In this document: positions 1-8,025 of the stretch, in pieces
Position numbering within the stretch: position 1 is the stretch's first letter
Layout of the letters: each line of letters opens with the position of its first letter
Origin: DATDIC01 sp963777625
GTDB lineage: Bacteria > Pseudomonadota > Alphaproteobacteria > Acetobacterales > Acetobacteraceae
NCBI GenBank assembly: GCA_963777625.1
Contig: CAVZRO010000026.1
Coordinates: forward strand, 248,001 to 312,000
Length of the DNA: 64,000 nucleotides
Reading direction: 5' to 3'
The notes under the pieces: generated by a model
Databases searched by the model: none
What the model was told of the DNA's origin: nothing
Seen by the model: only the letters and a program-made list of their open reading frames with translations
Position numbers and translations under genes: made by a program

Positions 1-163
1 CACTCGCCGCCATCGCTGACCACGAAGCCGGGTTCCGTCCCTTGATGACGCATGGACCGACATCACTGATCGCATGGGCGGCTGATGCTGACTGTGCTGG
101 CCGAGTTCGATGCCGGCCCGATCTCCCGCCGCAAAGTTCCGCCCATCATCCCCGCCCGCATCG

Positions 164-852
164 CTACGCCGGTCCCAGCTCGGCCGCCCCCAGCACGCGC
201 AGGTCCGCACCCTGCACCAGTAAGGTGGCACCCTGGCCGGGGCAATCGCCGAGACTGCGAAATCCCGCGCGGCACCGTCCCAGCTTCCAAGCACGCGCGC
301 GCTGCGTACGACGCGATATTCGCGCAGCCGCCGACCCCCGTTCTCGCCAGCCCCGATCTGGGTGTCGTCGGTCGGATCCCACATCGCCAGCAGCGCGCTC
401 ACCGGACCCGGCGCCGCGCCGACCTGCGCGGTGACTCCCTCCGGCGTGCGGCGCAGGACCGCCGCCACCGGAAACGCCGAGGTCGCCGCCAAAGCGGTTT
501 CCACCGCCGGCCGGTCGGAGCCGACCAGCATGGCATCACCGTTCACCACCAGTCCGGGCGTGAATAGCTCCGTTCCAAGCCGACGCGCGTACGCCCGCTG
601 GCGGTCGGTGGCGACCCGGCTGCTATACGGATCGTGCCACCCGAGCCCGTCCCAGTAATCGACATGCCACGCCAGCCCGATCACGCCAGCCCGCCCGCTC
701 ACCAGCTCGCCCAGCAGCGCATCGGCCGGCGGACACGACGAGCAGCCCTGTGACGTGAACAGCTCCAGCACCACAGAGCGGCCGGCGACCACACCGAAGC
801 CTCGTGCCAAAGGCATCGCGGCCGCGGCCGCCAGCAGATTTCGGCGATGCAT
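164..852 (-). pseudogene. DUF1223 secreted thioredoxin-like protein, frameshifted near its 3' end
   Basis: From ATG 852 the frame gives a short hydrophobic leader and a thioredoxin-like DUF1223 domain with a C37-x-x-C40 pair (TSQGCSSCPPAD), then WDPTDDT and VLGSWDGAA. The family's conserved ending (GATLLVQGADLRVLGAAEL, stop at 164) lies in another frame. One base missing from the run of four G at about 239-242 explains the switch. Without repair the first frame stays open to base 1 and encodes unrelated residues. DUF1223 proteins are exported and of unknown function. The break may be a real deletion or a homopolymer error. The first ~160 bases of the window show nothing else that I recognise. 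Confidence 0.7.
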
Positions 853-886
853 GGAACCTCCCTGACCTATGTTCCCCATATCCATT

Positions 887-1016
887 CCAGCGGCCCAAAG
901 GGCCGACCGTGCGCCCACAGGGTTGGTGTGGCGGCTGCGCGCGAAATCAATAAGATATCAGCGGCCCGATGATCCCCGGAGGAGTCGAAGGCTTCGGGCC
1001 GCTGATATGACTCGCA
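887..1016. repeat. Dispersed intergenic hairpin element, copy 1
   Basis: This stretch matches 27648-27780 over about 130 bp, including an invariant core gcgcgaaatcaataagat. Its right half is a hairpin with 14-bp arms at 955-968 and 995-1008 (atatcagcggcccg and its complement). The second copy keeps the stem with a compensatory change (atat to atac on one side, atat to gtat on the other). It lies between the DUF1223 start and the lipoprotein gene and encodes no protein. It could be a REP/MITE-like element or a structured RNA. Confidence 0.8.
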
Positions 1017-1123
1017 CGGCTGGCACGGGTTACGCCATCTGCGTTTTTCTGTATGGTCCGCGCCGCCCCGGATGACGACTCGCTCCGGGGCACTTGTCTA
1101 TCCAGGAGGCGACTGATTTGAGC

Positions 1124-1549
1124 ATGCATCGACGCGTCGTGCCGGGCGCGGCTCTGGCCGTTATGGGACTGCTGACCGCCTGTATGCAAAATCCCCCGGA
1201 GGCGCCCGCCTCGACCACCCGGCTCTACGCCATCGATCAAACCGGCGCGGCAAAGCAATGCAAGGTCGGCCCGGTCGCGCTGGCCGCCGGAAAACCGGCA
1301 GCCACAACCATGACTGTCGCCAACGATGGCGGATGGTGCGCAATCTCGGTCGCCGCGGACGGTCGTCCCTATGGGGCCGGATTGCTGACGGTCGACGCCA
1401 GCCACGGCAAGGTTTATGTCCACCAGGTCGGCGACGCGACGCGGATCGACTACACGCCCGATCGTGGCTTTGTCGGACCCAACTCGTTCACCGTGACTCT
1501 GCTTCCCGGCCGCCCGGTGCTGCGCGTCGCGGTGACCGTCACACGATAA
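1124..1549 (+). CDS. Small lipoprotein with C-terminal Ig-like fold
   Basis: A 141-residue protein with a type II signal: basic start MHRRVVPG, hydrophobic run, lipobox LLTAC with lipidated Cys20. The remainder ends in IDYTPDRGFVGPNSFTVTL, the pattern of cadherin/Big-like beta-sandwich repeats that end 'Y.P..gf.G.DsF'. It is probably anchored in a membrane facing the periplasm; its role is unknown. A strong AGGAGG at 1104-1109 sits 8 nt before TTG 1118 and 14 nt before ATG 1124, both in frame; the two starts differ by two residues and both leave the lipobox intact. It is a single-gene unit. Confidence 0.75.
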   Translation: MHRRVVPGAALAVMGLLTACMQNPPEAPASTTRLYAIDQTGAAKQCKVGPVALAAGKPAATTMTVANDGGWCAISVAADGRPYGAGLLTVDASHGKVYVHQVGDATRIDYTPDRGFVGPNSFTVTLLPGRPVLRVAVTVTR

Positions 1550-1572
1550 ACGCGATCTCCGCCCTCCCCTAA

Positions 1573-1594
1573 CCCCTCCCGCAAGGGGCGGGGA
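1573..1594. repeat. C-rich intergenic hairpin, copy 1
   Basis: The sequence cccctcccgcaaggggcggg can fold into a short GC stem with a gcaa loop. Similar hairpins lie at 61619-61641 and 63281-63302. It stands between two convergent genes (stops at 1549 and 1638), so it could act as a bidirectional terminator, but no T-run follows. Confidence 0.5.
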
Positions 1595-1637
1595 AGTAGA
1601 AAGCGACGGGCTTCTTGCTTATCGCCCTCCGTTGGTA

Positions 1638-2168
1638 TCAGTGCTTTGCTTTTCTCGCGACCGACCGAACCACCTTCGGCCGTGCCAATTCAGCCGCTTG
1701 GCAGGACCCGAGCGAATCAGGCAGCAGGTCCTTGCCGGCGGCGAATGACGCCAGCTCCGAATCACCCTCCAGCGCCATCGCTTCCTCGAACAGCACCGCG
1801 TTGCGAGGGCAGAAATCGGTCCCCTGCTTCAGCCCCTCATCGGCCTGCGCATTGGCCAGCGAGGTGACGTAGCTGTCGTGCTCGGACTGGCCGCGGCGGC
1901 CGTATACCCGTTTGAAATAGCTGTCGAGCGCCCGCTCGTTGGCCATCAGTGACGGTTGATACCGCCGGATGAAGCCGTTGTACTGTTCATCGTCATGGCA
2001 GGCGGTGGCGAGCACCATCATCTCGCTCCGCAGCGCCTCGACGTCGAAGACCGGCTGCTCGGGGCAGCGCGGCGCGGCACTCACCGCGGTCAGGCTGAGG
2101 CAGGTGGCGGCGACCGCCAGAGGCAGTGCTACGAAGGGGATGGTAGCGAAGGACAGACGTTGACGCAC
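1638..2168 (-). CDS. Secreted hypothetical protein, 176 residues
   Basis: The protein begins with a clear Sec signal peptide (residues 1-32, cleavage probably after AVSA), followed by a soluble, mostly alpha-helical acidic domain with Cys34 and further cysteines such as TDFCPRN and GSCQAA. I do not recognise the family. The start is GTG 2168 behind a GGAG at about 2175-2178. It lies downstream of msrP and the 103-residue membrane protein on the same strand, after a 101-nt gap, so it may belong to that operon and act in the periplasm. No catalytic motif is visible. Confidence 0.75.
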   Translation of the reverse strand: MRQRLSFATIPFVALPLAVAATCLSLTAVSAAPRCPEQPVFDVEALRSEMMVLATACHDDEQYNGFIRRYQPSLMANERALDSYFKRVYGRRGQSEHDSYVTSLANAQADEGLKQGTDFCPRNAVLFEEAMALEGDSELASFAAGKDLLPDSLGSCQAAELARPKVVRSVARKAKH

Positions 2169-2269
2169 GTTGGTCTCCGTGGTGCAGGAACGGGACTATC
2201 TTTGCCGTGCCAACGCGCGTTGCTGCAAGAGGTACTCGGCCCGCCCTGGCCGGAAGTGATCGCGACTGC

Positions 2270-2581
2270 TCAGAATCGCCGCCCGTGCGTCCGCTGCGAC
2301 CGCTGCCGGGTGGACAGCGTCAGCGAGACGCCGGCAAGCACCAGCCCGACCGCCGCCGGCAGCAGCCAAGCCGGACGCACCAGCATCGGCATCACCAGGT
2401 CGTCCCACATCCAATGGCTCAGGCGGGCCTGCAATCCGTCTTCGATCGCCATGGACAAATCGTGATCCAGGTTCAGCAGCAGCGCCCCCAGCGGCATGTC
2501 CGGCGGTCCGAGCGTCGCCACGGCGACTGCGCCAACCAGAAAGACCGCGGCCAGAACCGCCATGGTGCGCTGCAGGATCAC
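2270..2581 (-). CDS. Small membrane protein downstream of msrP
   Basis: A 103-residue protein with one hydrophobic segment at the N-terminus (about residues 5-30) and another near residues 68-90 (WLLPAAVGLVLAGVSLTL), joined by a loop. Its GTG start overlaps the msrP stop (ATGTGATCC), which implies translational coupling. In most proteobacteria msrP is followed by the six-helix heme protein MsrQ; this protein is too short and lacks that helix count, so it is not MsrQ. An association with MsrP is inferred from the overlap only. I do not recognise the family. Confidence 0.7.
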   Translation of the reverse strand: MILQRTMAVLAAVFLVGAVAVATLGPPDMPLGALLLNLDHDLSMAIEDGLQARLSHWMWDDLVMPMLVRPAWLLPAAVGLVLAGVSLTLSTRQRSQRTHGRRF

Positions 2582-3519
2582 ATGAACAGTTTCTCGCCTT
2601 TCAGCCCATCATACAAGGAGGATACGTACTCCCCGTAGCCGTTGTAGATCTGCGTCGGCACCCGTTCGTTGGTGCCCAGCACCCGTTCCGTCGCCTGGCT
2701 CCAGCGTGGATGCGGCACCGCCGGATTAACATTTGCCCAGAATCCATATTCATCGGGATCGATCGCCGCCCACATCGTCTGCGGGCGCTTCTCGGTGAAG
2801 CTGACCTTGACGAACGCCTTGCCCGATTTGAACCCGTATTTCCACGGCAGGGTCATGCGAATGGGCGCGCCGCTCTGCTTCGGCAGGTCCTTCCCGTACA
2901 TCCCCACGGTAATGAAGGCGAGCTCGTTGCCCGCCTCCGCGATCGTCACGCCTTCCACATACGGCCAGGGATAGATCGGCTCCTCCAGCCCCGGCATCAC
3001 CTTCGGCTGCTCGACCGTGGTGAACACGACGTATTTGGCGGAGCCGAGCGGCTCGGCGATTTTCACCAACTGGCTCATCGGGAAGCCCGTCCACGGCACC
3101 ACCATCGACCACGCCTCCACGCAGCGATGGCGATAGATGCGCTGTTCCAGTTGCACCTGCTTCAGCAGGTCCTCATAGGCGATGGTGCGCGGCGTCTTCA
3201 CCAGCCCGTCGATCTGGACGGACCATGGGCTGACGGTCATCTTCTGGGCCGCCTGCCACAAATCCTTGTCCTCGCTGAACTCGTAATAATTGTTATAGGT
3301 CGTCGCCGGCTTCTCCGGCGTGACCGCACGCCCCGGCTTGTATTTCTCGTCCACCGGCGGCGCCATTGCGCTATCGGCGCGCGCCGCGCCCGGCAGCAGC
3401 AATCCGCCGGCAACCGCCAGCGCCGCGCCCGCCAGGATGCTGCGGCGGTTCACGGCGGCCGGTTCCGGGGTGACCAGGCTCTCCGGCAGCTCCCAGCCGC
3501 GTCGGTGGATGATATTCAC
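2578..3519 (-). CDS. msrP: MsrP, periplasmic methionine-sulfoxide reductase, molybdoenzyme subunit
   Basis: A sulfite-oxidase-fold molybdopterin enzyme that reduces protein-bound methionine sulfoxide in the periplasm. From GTG 3519 the product is 313 residues and begins MNIIHRRGWELPESLVTPEP, the usual MsrP opening, followed by a twin-arginine signal (NRRSILAGAALAVAGG). The Mo-ligating cysteine lies in RHRCVEAWSMVVPW. GTG 3519 is preferred over ATG 3534 because GGAG and GAGG precede it and the N-terminus then matches the family. MsrP normally takes electrons from membrane MsrQ; no msrQ is seen here. The gene is divergent from the D-cysteine desulfhydrase gene. Confidence 0.93.
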   Translation of the reverse strand: MNIIHRRGWELPESLVTPEPAAVNRRSILAGAALAVAGGLLLPGAARADSAMAPPVDEKYKPGRAVTPEKPATTYNNYYEFSEDKDLWQAAQKMTVSPWSVQIDGLVKTPRTIAYEDLLKQVQLEQRIYRHRCVEAWSMVVPWTGFPMSQLVKIAEPLGSAKYVVFTTVEQPKVMPGLEEPIYPWPYVEGVTIAEAGNELAFITVGMYGKDLPKQSGAPIRMTLPWKYGFKSGKAFVKVSFTEKRPQTMWAAIDPDEYGFWANVNPAVPHPRWSQATERVLGTNERVPTQIYNGYGEYVSSLYDGLKGEKLFM

Positions 3520-3647
3520 AGCCTCACACTCCATGGTTGCAGCAAAGCCGATAGTCCCGCTCGATCGCCCAACGGAATCCATCGGCCCGGCAATTGTCCG
3601 ACGCCCCAGATTGCGGGACATTCCATCTGATCCTGAGGAGCCTCCCT

Positions 3648-4658
3648 ATGCATCTCGCCCGCTTCCCCCGTGTCCGCCTGTTTCCGGCCCCCACGCCGCT
3701 GGAGCCGCTGACCAACCTGACCCGCCATCTCGGTGGTCCCAAGCTCTGGATCAAGCGCGATGATTGCACGGTCGTGGCGACCGGCGGCAACAAGGTTCGC
3801 AAGCTTGAATTCCTCGCCGGCGACGCCCAGGCCCAGGGCGCGGACCATTTCGTCACCCAGGGCGCGGTGCAGTCCAACCATGTCCGCCAGACCGTCGCGG
3901 TCGCCGCCCGGCTGGGCATGCAGTGCACGACGCTGCTGGAACACCGGGTCGAAACCAACGACCCGAACTACCTGGGCAGCGGCAATGTGCTGCTGGACCG
4001 GCTGATGGGCGCCAAGCTGGAGTATCGTCCCGGCGGCACCGACATGAACGAAGCCGCCGAGCAGAAGGGCGCGGAGCTGCGCGCTGCCGGCGCCAAGCCG
4101 TACGTGATCCCCGGCGGCGGCTCCAACCGGGTCGGTGCGCTGGGCTACGTGTCCTGCGCGCAGGAACTGATGCAGCAGGCCGATGAGATGGGCCTGAAGA
4201 TCGACCGCCTTGTTACCGCGACAGGTAGCGCCGGCACCCAGGCCGGGCTGGTCGCCGGGCTGGTGGGCACCAACGCGGGAATTCAGGTGCTGGGCATCGG
4301 CGTGCGCGCGCCAAAGGACCGGCAGGAGGCGAATGTGTACAAGCTGGCGCAGGAGGTCGCCGACTATGTCGGCCTGCGCGGCGGCATCCCGCGCGACACC
4401 GTCGAGGCCAACTGCGACTATATCGGTCCCGGCTATGGCCAGCCCACCGAGGGCATGGCCGAGGCGGTGTGCATGCTGGCCCAGCATGAGGGGATACTGT
4501 TGGACCCGGTCTATTCGGGCAAGGCCATGGCCGGCCTGATCGACCTGGTGCGCAAAGGTTATTTCGACAAGAACGAAACCATCGTGTTCCTGCACACCGG
4601 CGGCGCGGTGGGACTGTTCGGCTATACTGCGTTCTTCGATCGGCAGTTGGCGGCGTAG
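3648..4658 (+). CDS. D-cysteine desulfhydrase / ACC deaminase family PLP enzyme
   Basis: A 336-residue fold-type II PLP enzyme of the family that splits D-cysteine into pyruvate, H2S and ammonia (DcyD) or opens ACC. The Schiff-base lysine is in VATGGNKVRKLEFL near residue 50, QGAVQSNHVRQT follows, and a Gly-rich phosphate cup (TATGSAGTQAGL) lies near residue 192. The close run to MHLARFPRVRLFPAPTPLEP resembles DcyD more than ACC deaminase, but the substrate is not proven by sequence. ATG 3648 follows a good GAGGAG at 3634-3640. The divergent msrP gene suggests a shared link to sulfur metabolism or oxidative damage. Confidence 0.88.
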   Translation: MHLARFPRVRLFPAPTPLEPLTNLTRHLGGPKLWIKRDDCTVVATGGNKVRKLEFLAGDAQAQGADHFVTQGAVQSNHVRQTVAVAARLGMQCTTLLEHRVETNDPNYLGSGNVLLDRLMGAKLEYRPGGTDMNEAAEQKGAELRAAGAKPYVIPGGGSNRVGALGYVSCAQELMQQADEMGLKIDRLVTATGSAGTQAGLVAGLVGTNAGIQVLGIGVRAPKDRQEANVYKLAQEVADYVGLRGGIPRDTVEANCDYIGPGYGQPTEGMAEAVCMLAQHEGILLDPVYSGKAMAGLIDLVRKGYFDKNETIVFLHTGGAVGLFGYTAFFDRQLAA

Positions 4659-4659
4659 A

Positions 4660-4679
4660 GCGGATCGCGCCTGACCGGG
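4660..4679. repeat. 20-bp repeat, copy 1
   Basis: The 20 bases gcggatcgcgcctgaccggg, one base after the desulfhydrase stop, recur exactly at 22341-22360 after livF. Both copies follow a stop codon and precede an intergenic region. The function is unknown and chance is not excluded. Confidence 0.4.
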
Positions 4680-4819
4680 ATCGTCCGCCGACCCGGTCCG
4701 GCGGCCCTGTTCGACCGCAACGATGTCGTTCCGTCGCCTGCCTCCATGCCGTCTCAGCTACTTGGAGGTTCTCCCTCCGCCTGCTACCTCCCACCGAACC
4801 AGCAGGAAGGATCAATGTC

Positions 4820-5644
4820 ATGCCTATGATCACCACCAAGGACGGCGTTGATATCTTCTACAAGGATTGGGGCAGTGGACAGCCCATCGTGTTCAGTCAC
4901 GGCTGGCCGCTCTCGGCGGATGACTGGGACGCGCAGATGCTGTTCTTCCTCGACAAGGGATATCGAGTGATCGCGCATGACCGGCGCGGGCATGGACGCT
5001 CGGCACAGGTCTCGGACGGGCACGACATGGACCACTATGCCGATGATCTCGCGGCAGTGACGGCGCATCTTGACCTGAAGGGCTCGATCCATGTCGGCCA
5101 CTCCACCGGCGGCGGCGAAGTCGTGCACTACATCGCGCGACATGGCGACAGCCGCGTATCCAAAGCGGCGATCATCAGCGCCGTGCCGCCGCTGATGGTA
5201 AAGACGGCTGCCAATCCGAACGGTTTGCCCAAGAAGGTGTTCGACGACCTCCAGGCGGCACTCGCGGCCAACCGCGCGCAATTCTATTACGACCTGCCGA
5301 CTGGACCGTTCTATGGCTACAACCGACCCGGCGCAAAACCATCGCAGGGCGTCATTGGGAACTGGTGGCGCCAGGGCATGATCGGCAGTGCCAAGGCACA
5401 TTACGACGGCATCGTCGCGTTCTCGCAGACCGATTTCACCGAGGACCTGAAGAAGATCACCGTGCCGGTGCTGGTCATGCATAGCGAAGACGACCAGATT
5501 GTGCCCTACGTCGCCGCCGGGCCGCTGTCCGCGAAGCTGCTGAAGAACGGCACCATGAAAACCTATCAGGGGTTTCCGCACGGCATGCCGACCACCCACG
5601 CCGATACCATCAATGCCGACCTGCTGGCTTTCATCAAGGGCTAG
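4820..5644 (+). CDS. Alpha/beta hydrolase, non-heme chloroperoxidase-like esterase
   Basis: A 274-residue cofactor-free haloperoxidase/arylesterase-like hydrolase. The N-terminus MPMITTKDGVDIFYKDWGSG is typical of the family. The oxyanion segment SHGWP lies near residue 26, the nucleophile Ser95 is in VGHSTGGG, the acid is in HSEDDQIVP (about residue 225), and the base His254 is in GFPHGMP. It is cytoplasmic, with no signal. An AGGAAGGA stretch at 4803-4811 precedes ATG 4820. Its stop codon shares the palindrome ctag (5641-5644) with the stop of the convergent next gene. The natural ester or perhydrolase substrate is unknown. Confidence 0.9.
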   Translation: MPMITTKDGVDIFYKDWGSGQPIVFSHGWPLSADDWDAQMLFFLDKGYRVIAHDRRGHGRSAQVSDGHDMDHYADDLAAVTAHLDLKGSIHVGHSTGGGEVVHYIARHGDSRVSKAAIISAVPPLMVKTAANPNGLPKKVFDDLQAALAANRAQFYYDLPTGPFYGYNRPGAKPSQGVIGNWWRQGMIGSAKAHYDGIVAFSQTDFTEDLKKITVPVLVMHSEDDQIVPYVAAGPLSAKLLKNGTMKTYQGFPHGMPTTHADTINADLLAFIKG

Positions 5645-6030
5645 AACCCCGTCGGGCCGACCGCCCCAATCCATCGGCTCACCTTGGAGGGATCTGATTC
5701 ATCCATGTAGAAGAAGTGCGCCATCGTGGGCCGCGCGCTCGCTGTGCCGGGATCATCGAACGTCATCCCGACCTTGCCATGGAAAACCTTGAGCAATGGA
5801 CTGTCCCAGTACTCGACGACATCGTGGTGCGCGGTGAAGCCCTTGTCGATGAACTCGCGTAGATTCCGGCGAATCGCCTCGCGTCCGTGCCAGTCGGCAA
5901 CACCCAGGTTGCACACCGCATTCTCCGCGAAGCAATCGAAACCTTTGCCGAAGGTCTTGTCATCGATTTCCTTCCACATCGCCAGCAACCATTCCGGCGG
6001 CGCGGTTTTCGTGAACGTGACTGCGGTCAT
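5641..6030 (-). CDS. NTF2-like / SnoaL-like small protein
   Basis: A 129-residue protein of the NTF2-like cone fold: an N-terminal helix, IDDKTFGKGFDCFAENAVC, then AIRRNLREFIDKGFTAHHD. This family includes isomerases, cyclases and binding proteins, so no reaction can be assigned. ATG 6030 is set by AGGAGG about 6 nt upstream. About 125 bp upstream lies a palindrome-like site (6155-6189) closely resembling the site between the hydratase gene and the GlxA-type regulator, so this gene is probably in the same regulon. Confidence 0.8.
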   Translation of the reverse strand: MTAVTFTKTAPPEWLLAMWKEIDDKTFGKGFDCFAENAVCNLGVADWHGREAIRRNLREFIDKGFTAHHDVVEYWDSPLLKVFHGKVGMTFDDPGTASARPTMAHFFYMDESDPSKVSRWIGAVGPTGF

Positions 6031-6154
6031 GACATCCTCCTGAATTGCGACGGATTGGCGCCGGGCCAGGCGGCCGCGACCCGGATGTGGGAACATCACA
6101 GCCGCCGCCCGGGCGATCCTGCATCGCGAAACTTCATGTAAGCCAGGCGGCCCC

Positions 6155-6189
6155 GGCGGAAACGCCAATACTCCCTCGTTTCCCGCCAA
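6155..6189. promoter_or_regulatory. Putative GlxA-type operator, site A
   Basis: The imperfect inverted repeat ggcggaaacg ... cgtttcccgcc (6155-6164 and 6177-6187) aligns with 6995-7029: both read ggcggaaaygccaa, then tccctcg, then a pyrimidine-rich stretch and ccgccaa. It lies upstream of the NTF2-like gene. Binding by the neighbouring AraC/GlxA-type regulator is inferred. Confidence 0.55.
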
Positions 6190-6201
6190 TCCGGCCGTGC
6201 G

Positions 6202-6933
6202 CTACCGAGGCGCATTCCCGCCGGCTGCCGGAACCGCAATGCCGAGCGTTACGGCGACACGCCGCGCCGTCTGCTCCCGCCGCGCCGTAATGTCCCGCAC
6301 GGAGTGCCGCGCCTGCTCCAGGATCGCGGCTGGCGCGGTCTCGGGCGTGCCGCTGTCAAACGGCGGCTCCGGCGCATACACCATGTGAAGCTGGATGGCC
6401 CGCGCGGCGTCGTCGCCGCGCAATTCGGCCGCGAGGCGCAACGCGCCGTCAATTCCGGCCGTGACGCCGGCGGCAAACACCCAGGCGCCATCTACGACCA
6501 CCCGTTCGTTGACAGGGATCGCACCGAAAAATGGCAGCAGATGAAACGACGCCCAGTGCGTCGTCGCCCGGCGACCCTTCAGAAGGCCGGCGGCACCACA
6601 CAGCAGCGCCCCCGTGCACACGGAGAAAATGCTGCACGCGCCTGCCGCCTGCTGCCGGATCCACGCCAGTACCTCGGTGTCTTCCATCAGGGCTTCCTGG
6701 CCGAACCCGCCCGGCACATGCAGCACATCCAGCGGCGGCGCATCGGCCAGCGTCGCATCAGGCGTCAGCCGCAATCCTTTCAGATCGCGAACCGGCGCGG
6801 TTGTCTTGCCGTAGATGCGATAGGTTGCGTTCGGGATGCGCGACAACACCTCGAATGGTCCTGTCAGGTCGATCTGATCCACTCCCTCGAACAGCAGGGA
6901 GCCGATATGCAAGTGGATGTCATGCGGGATCAT
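6202..6933 (-). CDS. DJ-1/PfpI family protein, isocyanide hydratase-like
   Basis: A 243-residue DJ-1/PfpI protein resembling cyclohexyl-isocyanide hydratase, which converts isonitriles to N-formamides. The nucleophilic Cys106 lies in the elbow FSVCTGALLCGAAG; the acidic partner is in the early LLFEGVDQIDLTGPFEVL segment, and GRRATTHW follows the elbow. ATG 6933 is preferred over 6939 because GGAG abuts the latter. It is divergent from the GlxA-type regulator and separated from it by operator B. An AraC activator that itself carries a DJ-1 domain next to a DJ-1 enzyme is a recurrent pairing. The true substrate is unproven. Confidence 0.85.
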   Translation of the reverse strand: MIPHDIHLHIGSLLFEGVDQIDLTGPFEVLSRIPNATYRIYGKTTAPVRDLKGLRLTPDATLADAPPLDVLHVPGGFGQEALMEDTEVLAWIRQQAAGACSIFSVCTGALLCGAAGLLKGRRATTHWASFHLLPFFGAIPVNERVVVDGAWVFAAGVTAGIDGALRLAAELRGDDAARAIQLHMVYAPEPPFDSGTPETAPAAILEQARHSVRDITARREQTARRVAVTLGIAVPAAGGNAPR

Positions 6934-6991
6934 GTGCATCTCCAGGTCGAGGGGTGGGGGTGTTAGACAAGACGAACCTACCCGCGCATGG

Positions 6992-7030
6992 TTTGGCGGA
7001 AATGCCAAAGTCCCCTCGCTCTCCGCCAAA
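6992..7030. promoter_or_regulatory. Putative GlxA-type operator, site B
   Basis: Half-sites tttggcgga (6992-7000) and tccgccaaa (7022-7030) form a perfect 9-bp inverted repeat around a 21-bp centre. The centre resembles that of site A at 6155-6189. The site lies in the divergent control region and overlaps the chosen start codon of the regulator, which would suit autoregulation or a leaderless or later start. Confidence 0.6.
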
Positions 7031-7994
7031 TGCAGTCCGTGTCATCGACGTGCTCACCTATCCGGCGGTCCAGTTGCTCGACGTGACCGGGCCCATTCAG
7101 GTGTTCGCCTCCGCCAACGATCAAGCCACCGAAAACGGGGGAACGCCGCCCTACGTGCTCAGAATCGTGGCGCCGGGCGGCCAAGGCGTTACCGCCTCGG
7201 CCGGGGTGGCGCTCGCAGCGGAGCCGCTCCCGCCGGTCGCGGAGGCTTTGGATACCCTCCTGGTCGCCGGTGGCGCGGGTGTCGAGGCGGCCGCCGCGGA
7301 CCCGGCGCTGGTCGATTGGGTGCGGCACCGAGCGAAGCAGGCGCGCCGCGTCGCATCCGTCTGCACCGGGGCATTCCTGCTGGCTGCTGCCGGCGTGCTG
7401 GACGGGCGACGCGCGACGACCCACTGGATGTATTGCGCGAAGCTTGCCGAGCGCTTCCCAGCCGTGCGTGTCGAGCCCGATCCGATCTTCGTGTGTGACG
7501 GTCCGGTTTGGACCTCGGCGGGGGTGACGGCCGGCATCGACCTTGCGCTGGCGCTCGTGGAAGCAGACCTGGGCCGTTCCGTGGCACTCGCCGTGGCCCG
7601 CTACCTGGTTGTCTTCCTCAAGCGTCCCGGGGGACAGGCGCAGTTCAGCGCTGCCTTGTCGCTGCAAACGGCAGACGACAAGTTCGGCGCGCTGCACGAC
7701 TGGATCAACCTCCATCTGGGGGACGATCTTTCGCTTGCGGTCCTGGCCGATCAGGCCGCGATGAGCGAGCGAAGTTTCAGCCGACACTATGCCGAGGCAA
7801 TCCGGCAGACGCCGGCACGCGCCGTCGAGCGGCTGAGGGTTGAAGCGGCGCGGCGCCTGCTGTCGGAATCGCGCCTGCCGGTCAAGCGAATCGTGCAGCG
7901 TTGCGGCTTCGGTTCAGAGGAAACGATGCGCCGCAGCTTCCTGCGCCTGCTATCCGTCACGCCGCAAGACTACCGTGCCCGGTTCCGGTTTTGA
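7002..7994 (+). CDS. GlxA family AraC-type regulator (DJ-1 domain plus HTH)
   Basis: A 330-residue transcription factor. Residues 12-205 form a DJ-1/PfpI-like domain (VIDVLTYPAVQLLDVTGPIQ, SVCTGAFLLAAAG with Cys121, GRRATTHW) and residues 225-330 an AraC double helix-turn-helix (DDLSLAVLADQAAMSERSFS, VKRIVQRCGFGSEETMRRSF). It probably controls the divergent hydratase gene and, through site A, the NTF2-like gene. The start is uncertain: ATG 7002 lies inside the operator; GTG 6960 has a better GAGGGG but would put the operator inside the gene. The ligand is unknown. Confidence 0.88.
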   Translation: MPKSPRSPPNAVRVIDVLTYPAVQLLDVTGPIQVFASANDQATENGGTPPYVLRIVAPGGQGVTASAGVALAAEPLPPVAEALDTLLVAGGAGVEAAAADPALVDWVRHRAKQARRVASVCTGAFLLAAAGVLDGRRATTHWMYCAKLAERFPAVRVEPDPIFVCDGPVWTSAGVTAGIDLALALVEADLGRSVALAVARYLVVFLKRPGGQAQFSAALSLQTADDKFGALHDWINLHLGDDLSLAVLADQAAMSERSFSRHYAEAIRQTPARAVERLRVEAARRLLSESRLPVKRIVQRCGFGSEETMRRSFLRLLSVTPQDYRARFRF

Positions 7995-8025
7995 ATGTTC
8001 GCTCGCCAGGCTTAGCTCGGCGCCC

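Noticed and set aside
2270..2581. Reading this gene as msrQ because it follows msrP
   Set aside because: It has only 103 residues and too few membrane helices, and lacks the heme-binding pattern of MsrQ.
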